A DNA stretch of 20,441 nt from an uncultured Lachnospiraceae bacterium (GTDB lineage: Bacteria > Bacillota > Clostridia > Lachnospirales > Lachnospiraceae), in contig CABQGZ010000007.1 of NCBI GenBank assembly GCA_902463835.1, positions 1 to 20,441 of the forward strand. Reading direction: 5' to 3'. Position 1 is the stretch's first letter, and each line of letters begins with the position of its first letter. Positions 8,390-15,712 of this stretch are shown here, in pieces. The translations under genes and the position numbers were made by a program. A model generated the notes under the pieces. The model did not search any database. It was given only the letters and a program-made list of their open reading frames with translations, and was not told the DNA's origin.

Positions 8390-9514
8390 GTGAAGAAGAC
8401 AGGAAGAAAAATGGTTTCAGCCGCAATCCTCCTTGTGCTGGCAGGAAGCATGGCGTTGTGGGGCTGCGGGAAAGGGAAGGAAAAGGAAGAAATGAAGCTT
8501 GAGACCTCGCAGAATGCCGAGAAGGTAACCAAGGCTCCCACGGGGGACAGCGCCGGTGTCAGCACCGGAACCGATGTGCCCCAGGTGGAGCTTATCGCCG
8601 GAAAGAAACCGGTGCGTTCCAACGGAACATGGAGCCCTCTTGCGGAGAACGAATTCCTCTACGATATCAAGGTTACGACCCATAATGTAGGCCACTTTTA
8701 CTATGGTGTGAGCAACCTGGACGTCTATGGAGCCCAGGAGAAGGTACATCCGGGGATTTTGCCGGAGTATGTGATGAACGCTTACAATGACTGGATGACG
8801 GTGAAGGAGGATCTGGATTCCGATATCTACGCCTTCCAGGAGTGGGATCCCGTGTTCCTGATCGATTCGAAAAAGAATCTTACCATAAGCGCTGAGGAGG
8901 CTTTCGGCGACGCTTTTCAGACGCTGCAGTATTTTGAAGGGAAGACAGGAAAGGGCGTTACATTGTATAATGCGTTTGGTGTCGGCAAGAACTCCCAATT
9001 TGCGCTCACCGATATCACCGGCGGTTTCCTGGGGGCGAAGGATAAGGAGACACAGCGGTTGTATGTAAAGGGCTACACCACGGTAGCAGGCAAACGGGTC
9101 GCGGTCTTCTGTATTCATCTGATCCCCTATGGGACCCAGGGCGATGCAGCGCGGCAGGATTCCATGCGCGAGCTGGCATATCTGATGAGTCAGGAGGAAT
9201 ATGCCATAGCTATGGGCGATACCAACAGCAATGACATCGCGGCCTTCATGAGAGCGGCTGGTTTTCATGTGGCCAACCGGGACAAGTTCGGAGATATCAA
9301 TACATATTATTATTCGGACGAAGAGTATGTTGACAATATTTTTACCACTACCAATATCGATATCCAGTATGTGGAATGTGATAAGAATCGGAAGGGCGGT
9401 TCTGATCACTATCCGCTGACAGCCTATTTGAAGATAAAGGATGAGGCCAGCAGCGGGGGGATACCGGCGCCGGTTGGCGAGGATGGATTTGTAGACGGAT
9501 GGTATAGACCGTAA
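8390..9514 (+). CDS. Lipoprotein with endonuclease/exonuclease/phosphatase fold
   Basis: Second EEP-superfamily hydrolase of the locus, anchored as a lipoprotein. The lipobox LWGC has its modified Cys at residue 26, followed by a Lys/Glu-rich linker. The EEP residues are all present: Asn99 in THNVGHF, Glu151 in AFQEWD, His243 in CIHLIPYG, Asp277 and Asn279 in GDTNSN, and Asp339-His340 in SDHYPLT. The segment from AAGFHVANRDKFGDINTY to the SDH motif is close to the same region of the protein at 917, so the two are paralogues. The protein ends with PVGEDGFVDGWYRP, again echoing the other paralogue's tail. The GTG at 8390 is chosen because AAGGCGG lies 8 bases upstream and because it keeps a basic n-region (KKTGRK) before the hydrophobic segment. 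An earlier in-frame ATG at 8321 lies inside the upstream gene. Likely an extracellular phosphodiesterase or phosphatase; substrate unknown. Confidence 0.87.
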   Translation: MKKTGRKMVSAAILLVLAGSMALWGCGKGKEKEEMKLETSQNAEKVTKAPTGDSAGVSTGTDVPQVELIAGKKPVRSNGTWSPLAENEFLYDIKVTTHNVGHFYYGVSNLDVYGAQEKVHPGILPEYVMNAYNDWMTVKEDLDSDIYAFQEWDPVFLIDSKKNLTISAEEAFGDAFQTLQYFEGKTGKGVTLYNAFGVGKNSQFALTDITGGFLGAKDKETQRLYVKGYTTVAGKRVAVFCIHLIPYGTQGDAARQDSMRELAYLMSQEEYAIAMGDTNSNDIAAFMRAAGFHVANRDKFGDINTYYYSDEEYVDNIFTTTNIDIQYVECDKNRKGGSDHYPLTAYLKIKDEASSGGIPAPVGEDGFVDGWYRP

Positions 9515-9523
9515 GGACAGAAT

Positions 9524-9528
9524 GGAGG
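9524..9528 (+). promoter_or_regulatory. Ribosome binding site for the short peptide gene
   Basis: GGAGG sits 8 bases before the ATG at 9537 and favours that start over the ATG at 9522, which overlaps the GGAGG itself. Confidence 0.6.
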
Positions 9529-9536
9529 CAGGCAGA

Positions 9537-9719
9537 ATGAAGAATGAGAACAGGACAGAAGTATATCAGGAGCCGCGGATGGAGGTTGTAAAGCTGTCAG
9601 CGGAGGAGATCTTTACACTGAACGTCAGTGGAGGAGGCGACCATGAAGTGGAGGTTGGCCCCCAGACGCAGGAAAAGAATGTACAGAGCATAATGGGAGG
9701 GTGGAATAATGCATGGTAA
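9537..9719 (+). CDS. Small peptide of about 60 residues, unknown function
   Basis: A 60-residue acidic peptide with no signal peptide or membrane segment. It starts with a charged stretch, then YQEPRMEVVKLSAEEIF, then a SGGG glycine cluster and a polar C-terminus ending GGWNNAW. Short proteins with a Pro-x-Met-Glu-Val-Val core followed by acidic residues and a Gly-rich patch are, as I recall, common as uncharacterised genes in Clostridia; I know no proven role. It could be a modified-peptide precursor, a regulator or a chaperone-like partner of a neighbour. No maturase or transporter typical of peptide natural products is visible in the window. It has its own good ribosome binding site, and its end overlaps the next gene by 11 bases, so the two are probably translationally coupled. 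The reading frame is intact, which supports it being a real gene. Confidence 0.65.
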   Translation: MKNENRTEVYQEPRMEVVKLSAEEIFTLNVSGGGDHEVEVGPQTQEKNVQSIMGGWNNAW

Positions 9720-10803
9720 TAATTTAAAGAGAGTTGCTGCAGGTTTTCTTGCGGGGGCGTTGATATTGTCAGGAACATTAAATCTGCCGGAGAATCATCA
9801 GAACGTATATGCGGCGAAGGAAGCAGTAACGGTGGATGAGGAAAAAGCCCTTGTGGAAAAGAGGAATGTCAGCGAATTTTGTGTTGATGGAGAAAATGGA
9901 GAAAAGGAAAGAACTGCTCCAAAGCCTCTGACTTCTGGACATGAGGAATGGGTATTTGCAGGATGGTATACTGAGGAAGGCTGCGCACAGGCGAATGCAC
10001 TCTCCAAAGATACTTTTGATGGTGAGGCTTATGCCAAATTTGTTCCGGCGGAACTGTTGAGTGTGAGATGCCAGACCCTTGCGGGGACGAACGGGGAGAC
10101 AGAGAAAAGCAAGCTGCGGCTCATCTCCGTTGTGGACAGCCCGGCATATGCCAGCGTAGGATTCGAGATGCAGATGAAGGGATGGAAGCATACGTATGAT
10201 ACAGACACCGTATGTAAAGAGGTGGCAATGAAGGAGGGCGGCGTGCCGTACAACTATGTGCCGAAGGATATCCATCCCATGGGAGCGTATTTTACGACGG
10301 TGACTTTGACGGGGATTGTCAATGGCAATTTTTCCGACGGTTTTTTTATCCGTCCCTACTGGAAGACCTTAGACGGCACCACGGTATACGGTGTGAGCCG
10401 CTACGCCAGAGTGGAGGACTCTTACCTTAACATTGTAAACGTGCCGGTGCGGCTGTACCGGAATCAGGACATTGCGGCGGGATATCTGAAGGTGACCTGC
10501 GACAATCCCAATCTGAGCTACTATGGCTGGGATGCCGGGAAGGTACTGGATGAGATGGAAGTGAATGGCGCTGGAGCTTCGGTTCGCTGCGTCGGCAATG
10601 TGGGCAAGATCGACAGCAATGTCAAGGCAGATGGAATGTATGTGAACCTTCGGTTCCAGTGGACGGGAACAGGAAAGCTGGAACAGGATGTCACCTTTAC
10701 GGTTTCCGACACGGAGTTCTGTGACAATGAGGAACAGAATGAAGCGCTGGATGTGGCCAATGTGGTGTACAAGTATATCAAGTCCAGCAAGGCTGCCAAC
10801 TAA
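9709..10803 (+). CDS. Secreted protein with InlB-repeat-like motif and cohesin-like domain
   Basis: A 364-residue exported protein with a signal peptide (hydrophobic residues 9-24, probable cleavage near VYAA). Residues about 60-112 contain WVFAGWYTEEGC and GEAYAKFVP, resembling the Listeria-Bacteroides (InlB B-type) repeat. Residues about 116-243 form a beta domain with LRLISVVDSPAYASVGFEM and FIRPYWKTLDGTTVYG, a pattern I know from Clostridial surface proteins. Residues 245-361 (from VPVRLYRNQDIAAGYLKV) fit a cohesin-like fold: a small valine-rich first strand, a central KLEQDVTFTVSDTEF strand, and a final acidic DNEEQNEALDVANV turn. The cohesin call rests on pattern only and is moderate at best. 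No anchor is visible, so any docking scaffold would have to bind the surface in another way. The ATG at 9709 has GGGAGG 8 bases upstream and overlaps the short peptide gene. In context it would be the natural partner of the dockerin-like domain encoded at 4958. Confidence 0.72.
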   Translation: MHGNNLKRVAAGFLAGALILSGTLNLPENHQNVYAAKEAVTVDEEKALVEKRNVSEFCVDGENGEKERTAPKPLTSGHEEWVFAGWYTEEGCAQANALSKDTFDGEAYAKFVPAELLSVRCQTLAGTNGETEKSKLRLISVVDSPAYASVGFEMQMKGWKHTYDTDTVCKEVAMKEGGVPYNYVPKDIHPMGAYFTTVTLTGIVNGNFSDGFFIRPYWKTLDGTTVYGVSRYARVEDSYLNIVNVPVRLYRNQDIAAGYLKVTCDNPNLSYYGWDAGKVLDEMEVNGAGASVRCVGNVGKIDSNVKADGMYVNLRFQWTGTGKLEQDVTFTVSDTEFCDNEEQNEALDVANVVYKYIKSSKAAN

Positions 10804-10821
10804 TGGAGCGGGAGGAACAAA

Positions 10822-12852
10822 ATGAAAAAATTGTTACATGCGGTGCTTTGCGTAAGCCTGGTGGTCTCCTGCCTTGTCCCGGTTCGGACTGCGGCAGCGG
10901 CGGAGGACGCCATGGAGGCTGTGGTGTGGGAGGATTTTAGCCGCAGTGAGGTGGGACAGGTGATGAAAAAGACCCAGTTCCAATGCACAGAGGCGGAAGG
11001 CTCTGTGACGGCGGTGAAGAGTCTGGGAGCCATCGGCGGCGTAAACGCCGCCCGGCTGTCCTACGATTCCCTGCGCGGCTACAACAATATCGCAGGGGAT
11101 CAGGGTTTTACGATGCGCTATAAGGCGCCGATCTCCTTGAAAGACATAACCGATATCATGCTCTATGTGAAGCTGCCCATCTCCAGGAGCGATGAGCAGG
11201 GCAATAACTGGGGCAAGAGCGGCATTGCGGTGATGATGTATGTGGGTGACTGGATCTATCTGCAGCTGAAGGATCAGGCGACCGTCAGCTATCTGGGAGT
11301 GAACAGCAGTGAGTGGAAGACCACGAAGAGCCAGAGTATCTACTGCGATTTCCCCTCAGGCTTTGAGGGGTATATCAAGATCTCCCTGTCACAGTTCCAG
11401 AGCGAGGCGCTTGGGGATGACGTCCACAATCACGCCGCCGAGAATATGATACTCCAGCTCTCCAACTGCGGCGGGCAGTGTGGGGACGCGTACATCAACG
11501 CAGTCTATGGGATCACAAAGGATTCCGACAGCGTGATGGTTCGCCTCAACGGGGACAGCACCGCACGATTCCTGACGACGGGCGCCACCCGGGCGGATAT
11601 CGCGCCGGAGTCAAAGCTTATGGGAAATGCGATGAAGGCGGAGATCCTGCAGGACTTTTCATCTTATCCGGTGGGATATGATCTGAAGGCCAACGGCATG
11701 TTTACCGTTCAGCATAAGAACGATGTAGACGCCCGGCTGGTGAAGAGCATCGGGGGAATCTTCCCCAATCCCTCCGTAGAGCTGTCTGCAAAGACCCTGG
11801 GCGGATTCCACGATACGGATCCCTATTATGATATAAAATATCCCGGGGAGACAAGGATAGACCGGATGAAGGCATTTTTATTCTATATAAAATGCGCCGC
11901 ACCCCATCCCATGAAGACAGACAGCTCCGCAGTGCGGTTCAATCTGCACACGGAGAAGGACGGCAAGGAGACCTGGACGCTGCTGGGCAATGGCTCTGTA
12001 ATGGCTATGGAGAAGGGCACCGGCGTATGGAAGACATACAGATCCGCCGGCGACGGCAACGGGATCGTATACCTTCCTGTGAATTTTGAAGGCTATGTGC
12101 TGGTTGACATCAACCAGATGCAGATGAATCCCATTGCGGATGATCTGGCAGACCGGAGGCTGATATCCTCCACCTTCCAGTTCCAGGCGGTGGGCGGCGA
12201 GTGCGGGAACGGCTACATCGACGGGCTCTACATGGTAACGGATCTGGAGGGCAGGAGTAACAGGCTGATCACCTTCAATGGCTGTGATGTGTACAGCCTT
12301 ACGACGGATTCCTATGCCACAGAGAAGGATCTTCTGAACATTGGTCCTACGGTGGGACGCACCTATGACAGCGTTGCTGTGAATACGGTGGAGAATTATC
12401 CCGGTGTGCGGAATGTGACGAAGGACAGCGCCGTCTTGTTCTGGGACAGCGTAGAGGGGGCGGACAGCTATCGGGTTGACGTCTACAGCGAGCAGGTGGA
12501 GAGCGGAGTATTGTCCTATCTGTGTACCCATTCCCGGATAAGCGAAGGAGCCGAAATCAGGCTCACAGACCTTGCGGAGGGGACAAGATACAGCTTCACC
12601 GTCACGGCCCTGGACAATATGGGGATGGAGAAGGCTGTCCTGAAGCGGCAGCACTTTATGACGAAGCAGGAGAGCACGAAGCTTACCGATCAGCAGCTGT
12701 CTACCTCCATTGCCCATGAACGGGAGATTGAGAAGGAAGCAGGTGCGCCGTGGATCTGGATCGCCATTGGGATTGCGGCGTGCGTGGCTGCGGCAGGTGT
12801 CACAGTTACTGTTATTTTGACCAGAAAACGAAGCAGGAGGAAGGAAAAGTGA
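10822..12852 (+). CDS. Surface protein: two beta modules, FnIII domain, C-terminal membrane anchor
   Basis: A 676-residue exported, membrane-anchored protein. The signal peptide ends near the AAAA at residues 24-27. Two modules related to those of the genes at 2036 and 6273 follow, with FPSGFEGY at residues 177-184 and LPVNFEGY at 418-425. Each begins with a W/L-x-DFS segment (VVWEDFS, EILQDFS) and ends GG-E/Q-CG-x-x-YI plus an aromatic strand. Residues about 526-617 form a fibronectin type III domain (AVLFWDSVEGADSYRVDVYS ... GTRYSFTVTALD). A hydrophobic helix (642-666) and a basic tail (TRKRSRRKEK) anchor the C-terminus with the modules outside. There are no catalytic motifs, so it is probably a glycan-binding surface receptor or scaffold. 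GGGAGG lies 6 bases before the ATG. The stop overlaps the next start as GTGA, which indicates translational coupling. Confidence 0.84.
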   Translation: MKKLLHAVLCVSLVVSCLVPVRTAAAAEDAMEAVVWEDFSRSEVGQVMKKTQFQCTEAEGSVTAVKSLGAIGGVNAARLSYDSLRGYNNIAGDQGFTMRYKAPISLKDITDIMLYVKLPISRSDEQGNNWGKSGIAVMMYVGDWIYLQLKDQATVSYLGVNSSEWKTTKSQSIYCDFPSGFEGYIKISLSQFQSEALGDDVHNHAAENMILQLSNCGGQCGDAYINAVYGITKDSDSVMVRLNGDSTARFLTTGATRADIAPESKLMGNAMKAEILQDFSSYPVGYDLKANGMFTVQHKNDVDARLVKSIGGIFPNPSVELSAKTLGGFHDTDPYYDIKYPGETRIDRMKAFLFYIKCAAPHPMKTDSSAVRFNLHTEKDGKETWTLLGNGSVMAMEKGTGVWKTYRSAGDGNGIVYLPVNFEGYVLVDINQMQMNPIADDLADRRLISSTFQFQAVGGECGNGYIDGLYMVTDLEGRSNRLITFNGCDVYSLTTDSYATEKDLLNIGPTVGRTYDSVAVNTVENYPGVRNVTKDSAVLFWDSVEGADSYRVDVYSEQVESGVLSYLCTHSRISEGAEIRLTDLAEGTRYSFTVTALDNMGMEKAVLKRQHFMTKQESTKLTDQQLSTSIAHEREIEKEAGAPWIWIAIGIAACVAAAGVTVTVILTRKRSRRKEK

Positions 12853-14327
12853 AGAGAATCGTTGCATTTATAACAGTCCTTGTATTCGTTTTTAGCTTAT
12901 GTGGATGCAGCTCCAAATCCGGGCAGGACGCCAAAAACGCGGTGGAGGAGCATATTGAGATAGAGCCCCTGGATGGAAGTCAGTCCTCGTTCTTAAATTA
13001 CAATCCGGATCGGGGCTGGCGGCTGGAAGCCTATGTGAATGTTGCCAACAGTGATGAGGACGGTCATACGGTTCAGCCGGATCCAACAGTGAATGTGCGC
13101 AATGCGGTAAGCAAATACGCGGAGTACAGTCCCCAGCTGGTGCAGGTCTACTTCTACCTCACAGGCTATAAGAATAAGGCGGAGATTGACGAGACCGGCA
13201 TGGAGCGGATGCAGCAGGTATTTGACTGTGCCAGGGAGCTGGGTGTAAAGCTGGTGGTTCGTTTCGCTTACCAGTACGATATGGCAGGAGGCGGCGAGGC
13301 CAGCGACGATATCATGCTGGGACATATGAAGCAGCTAAAGCCTTTGCTTGAGAAGAATGTGGATCTCATCAATGTGGTGGAGGCAGGCTTCCTTGGCGCC
13401 TGGGGAGAATGGCATTCCTATAAGGACTTCCACAATCCCAGCGCGTTGCTGCGGGGGATCCTGGAGATGACGCCGGAACCCCTCTATGTGGAGGTGCGTG
13501 AGCCTCAGTACAAGAACCTGATCCTGGACACCGAGGATATATACAAGCGGATCGGCTTCCATGACGACAGCTTCTTCGGATATCGCTATTGTGCCCAGGC
13601 GGCTGCGTTGAATCCGGGGACGGAGGAGTGGAACCAGGTGATGGAGGAATCCGCTGTGGTGCCTGTGGGCGGAGAGACCTTCTGGGGGAGAGAGACCAAC
13701 GAGGAGATCGACGGCTTTGAGTCGATCCTGCAGTTCTCCGCGTTCCGGCAGAACACCTTCAGTCTTTTCCATTGTTTTATTGAGGATGGCGCAGGCAAGG
13801 GCTATGAGATGGAGAAGTGGCAGAATATCCCCATCACGCCGGAGTGGCTTGAGAGCAATGGCATCCTGTACTCCCCCACATGGTTTGGAAAGGACGGAGA
13901 GGCTGCCCGGAGTATCTTTGATTTTGTGAGTGATTATCTGGGATACCGTATCGAGGCAAAGTCTGCGGATGTTACGGGAGACCAATCCCCCGGCGGCATT
14001 CTTAAGGCCGATTTTAAGCTGGTCAATTATGGATTTTCAGCAGCCTTCAATATGTACAGCGGCTTTGCCTTGTTGGATGAGGAGGGGAATGAAGTACTGT
14101 CTGTCCCGGCCGGAGAGCCCGGCACCTGGAACAGCCGTGACCCGGAGAATTATGGTGATTCATCAAAGATCGTATACACGATCAGCGCGGATATTCCGCT
14201 GCCGGAAAAGGGTGGGAAGTACAGGCTGGCATTCTATCTGAAGAACAAAGCGGGAACAGGCGCTCGTCTGAACAACGCATTGGACTATTCCAACGGTTAC
14301 ACGGTATTTTACGACTTTGAGATATAG
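12849..14327 (+). CDS. Lipoprotein of the DUF4874/DUF4832 glycosidase-like type
   Basis: A 492-residue lipoprotein; the lipobox LCGC places the modified Cys at residue 20. The N-terminal domain starts with NPDRGW (residues 52-57), matching the NPERGF hallmark of DUF4874 proteins, and looks like a TIM barrel: VQVYFYLTGY, VKLVVRFAYQYD, INVVEAGFLGAWGEWHS, and a later ILYSPTWFG. Glu187 in GAWGEWH sits at the end of a predicted strand and is the best candidate catalytic acid. The C-terminal part (about residue 370 on) is beta-rich, with KADFKLVNYGFS and KYRLAFYLKN, as expected for a DUF4832-type beta-sandwich. The family is widely suspected to act on carbohydrates, but I know of no settled activity. 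The GTG start at 12849 is set by AGGAGGAAGG just upstream and by the 4-base overlap with the preceding gene; an upstream ATG at 12750 would bury the signal peptide. It probably trims or binds glycan before uptake. Confidence 0.8.
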   Translation: MKRIVAFITVLVFVFSLCGCSSKSGQDAKNAVEEHIEIEPLDGSQSSFLNYNPDRGWRLEAYVNVANSDEDGHTVQPDPTVNVRNAVSKYAEYSPQLVQVYFYLTGYKNKAEIDETGMERMQQVFDCARELGVKLVVRFAYQYDMAGGGEASDDIMLGHMKQLKPLLEKNVDLINVVEAGFLGAWGEWHSYKDFHNPSALLRGILEMTPEPLYVEVREPQYKNLILDTEDIYKRIGFHDDSFFGYRYCAQAAALNPGTEEWNQVMEESAVVPVGGETFWGRETNEEIDGFESILQFSAFRQNTFSLFHCFIEDGAGKGYEMEKWQNIPITPEWLESNGILYSPTWFGKDGEAARSIFDFVSDYLGYRIEAKSADVTGDQSPGGILKADFKLVNYGFSAAFNMYSGFALLDEEGNEVLSVPAGEPGTWNSRDPENYGDSSKIVYTISADIPLPEKGGKYRLAFYLKNKAGTGARLNNALDYSNGYTVFYDFEI

Positions 14328-14331
14328 GAGG
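14327..14331 (+). promoter_or_regulatory. Ribosome binding site for the solute-binding protein
   Basis: GGAGG overlaps the last base of the preceding stop codon and sits 8 bases before the ATG at 14340, favouring that start over the in-frame ATG at 14352. Confidence 0.6.
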
Positions 14332-14339
14332 AAGAGAGG

Positions 14340-15695
14340 ATGAGGAACAGAATGAAAAAGATGTTATGTATGGCTCTGTGTGGTGTGATGCTCTTTGGCG
14401 CTGCAGGCTGTGGCAAGACGGAATCGGATCCCGGAAAGGATTCCAATCCGGGCACGGAGGATGAGGGAAAGAATGAGACCATGGAGATGGAGTGGACCAA
14501 GCAGGACGAGATGTTTAAGAGCCTTCAGGGAACCAGCATCACGAAGATCGGTTCCCCGAAGGATCTGGGCGAGTATGAGAAGCAGATCGTGCAGGAATTC
14601 ACGGAGCGCTACGGCGTGACCATCAACTGGCTGCCCATGACTTACAATGAATATACGGAGAAGCTGCCCCAGATGGTTGCTTCCGGCAATGCGCCGGATA
14701 CGGCTGTTATGACGGACGCCACGGCACTGTCCTTCATGTACCAGGGGCTGTGTATGCCGATCAATGAATACCTGGATCTGGAGGATCCCTACTGGGACAA
14801 GGATGTTCTGGAGGCATACGCCATGAACGGCAATTACTACGCGGTGAATACTGGTGAGATCGATACCTTCTTCGTGTATTATAACAAGACGCTGTTCGAG
14901 GAGCTGGGGCTGGAGGATCCGTACACCCTTTACCAGAACGGGCAGTGGAATTATGACAAGATGCGGGAGCTTGCCAAGAAGGCCACAATCTATGAGGACG
15001 ACAACACAACGGTGAAATGCTATGGCATCGGCACCCATGCACGGGAAGTGTTCGTGCTTGGCAACGGCGGAAAATTCATCGATTATGACGCGGCTTCGGG
15101 AACGTATGTATCTACGTTAAAGAGCGCCGCCACTGTGGCCGGTCTCAACTATCTGCGGGATCTGATCGCGGACGGTTCCATGGAGCCCTCCATCCAGGGC
15201 TTTACCGAGTTCCCGGGAAGGAAGATCGCCATGTTCGTGGAGCGGCCCATGAATGCCATCAGCAATTACGATCTGCTGAATACCATGGAGGATGAGATCG
15301 GGATTGTGCCCTTCCCCCAGGGACCGAATGCGGATCAGACGTATGCGCCCAGTATCTTTGTCACGAACTTTGTGCCCACCAACGCCAAGAATCCCTTAGG
15401 CGGAATGGCCTGGAACTACTTCTATGCCCGCCGTATTGCGGAAGGGGCAGAGAAGAACGATCCGGCCTGGGTTGCCCGTCAGCGCAAGATGATGACCGAG
15501 GAGCACGAGGCGATCATTAACGAATATCTGGCGTCAGCCACCAAGCTGTCCTCCAAACTGGATTCTCTTGTGGGATGGAACAATTACCGGGAGCAGTTCT
15601 GGTCTGACCTTGTATGGAATAAGAAGTCTGCCGAGGAGGTTTCCGCGGCCATGGAGAACTTAGTAAACAGCGCTTTGAAATCTACCATAAAATGA
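14340..15695 (+). CDS. ABC transporter extracellular solute-binding lipoprotein
   Basis: A 451-residue binding lipoprotein of a carbohydrate-type (CUT1-like, SBP_bac_1) importer. The lipobox AAGC gives a lipidated Cys at residue 24, followed by an acidic, Gly/Asp-rich linker. Typical fold segments are the early YEKQIVQEFTERYGVTINWL strand-helix-strand, ASGNAPDTAVM (the conserved substrate-binding loop), FFVYYNKTLFEELGLEDP, and a late GMAWNYFYARRIAEG helix. It captures a sugar or oligosaccharide outside the membrane and hands it to the two permeases encoded just downstream. Its stop overlaps the first upstream ATG of the permease as ATGA. Length is normal for the family. The ligand cannot be deduced; the neighbouring hydrolases suggest their breakdown product. 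Confidence 0.92.
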   Translation: MRNRMKKMLCMALCGVMLFGAAGCGKTESDPGKDSNPGTEDEGKNETMEMEWTKQDEMFKSLQGTSITKIGSPKDLGEYEKQIVQEFTERYGVTINWLPMTYNEYTEKLPQMVASGNAPDTAVMTDATALSFMYQGLCMPINEYLDLEDPYWDKDVLEAYAMNGNYYAVNTGEIDTFFVYYNKTLFEELGLEDPYTLYQNGQWNYDKMRELAKKATIYEDDNTTVKCYGIGTHAREVFVLGNGGKFIDYDAASGTYVSTLKSAATVAGLNYLRDLIADGSMEPSIQGFTEFPGRKIAMFVERPMNAISNYDLLNTMEDEIGIVPFPQGPNADQTYAPSIFVTNFVPTNAKNPLGGMAWNYFYARRIAEGAEKNDPAWVARQRKMMTEEHEAIINEYLASATKLSSKLDSLVGWNNYREQFWSDLVWNKKSAEEVSAAMENLVNSALKSTIK

Positions 15696-15700
15696 AACAT

Positions 15701-15705
15701 GAGGG
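15701..15705 (+). promoter_or_regulatory. Ribosome binding site deciding the permease start
   Basis: GAGGG lies 7 bases before the ATG at 15713. The earlier in-frame ATG at 15692, which overlaps the preceding stop, has no visible Shine-Dalgarno sequence, though coupling could still allow it. Confidence 0.5.
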
Positions 15706-15712
15706 TTCTTAC

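Noticed and set aside
8417..9409. Long antisense open frame opposite the second EEP gene
   Set aside because: The + strand frame carries all catalytic motifs of a known superfamily; the antisense translation shows no family signature.
11878..12867. Long antisense open frame (about 330 codons) opposite the FnIII membrane protein
   Set aside because: No recognisable domain or start signal. It mirrors a well-supported + strand gene in a GC-rich region, where antisense frames stay open by chance.
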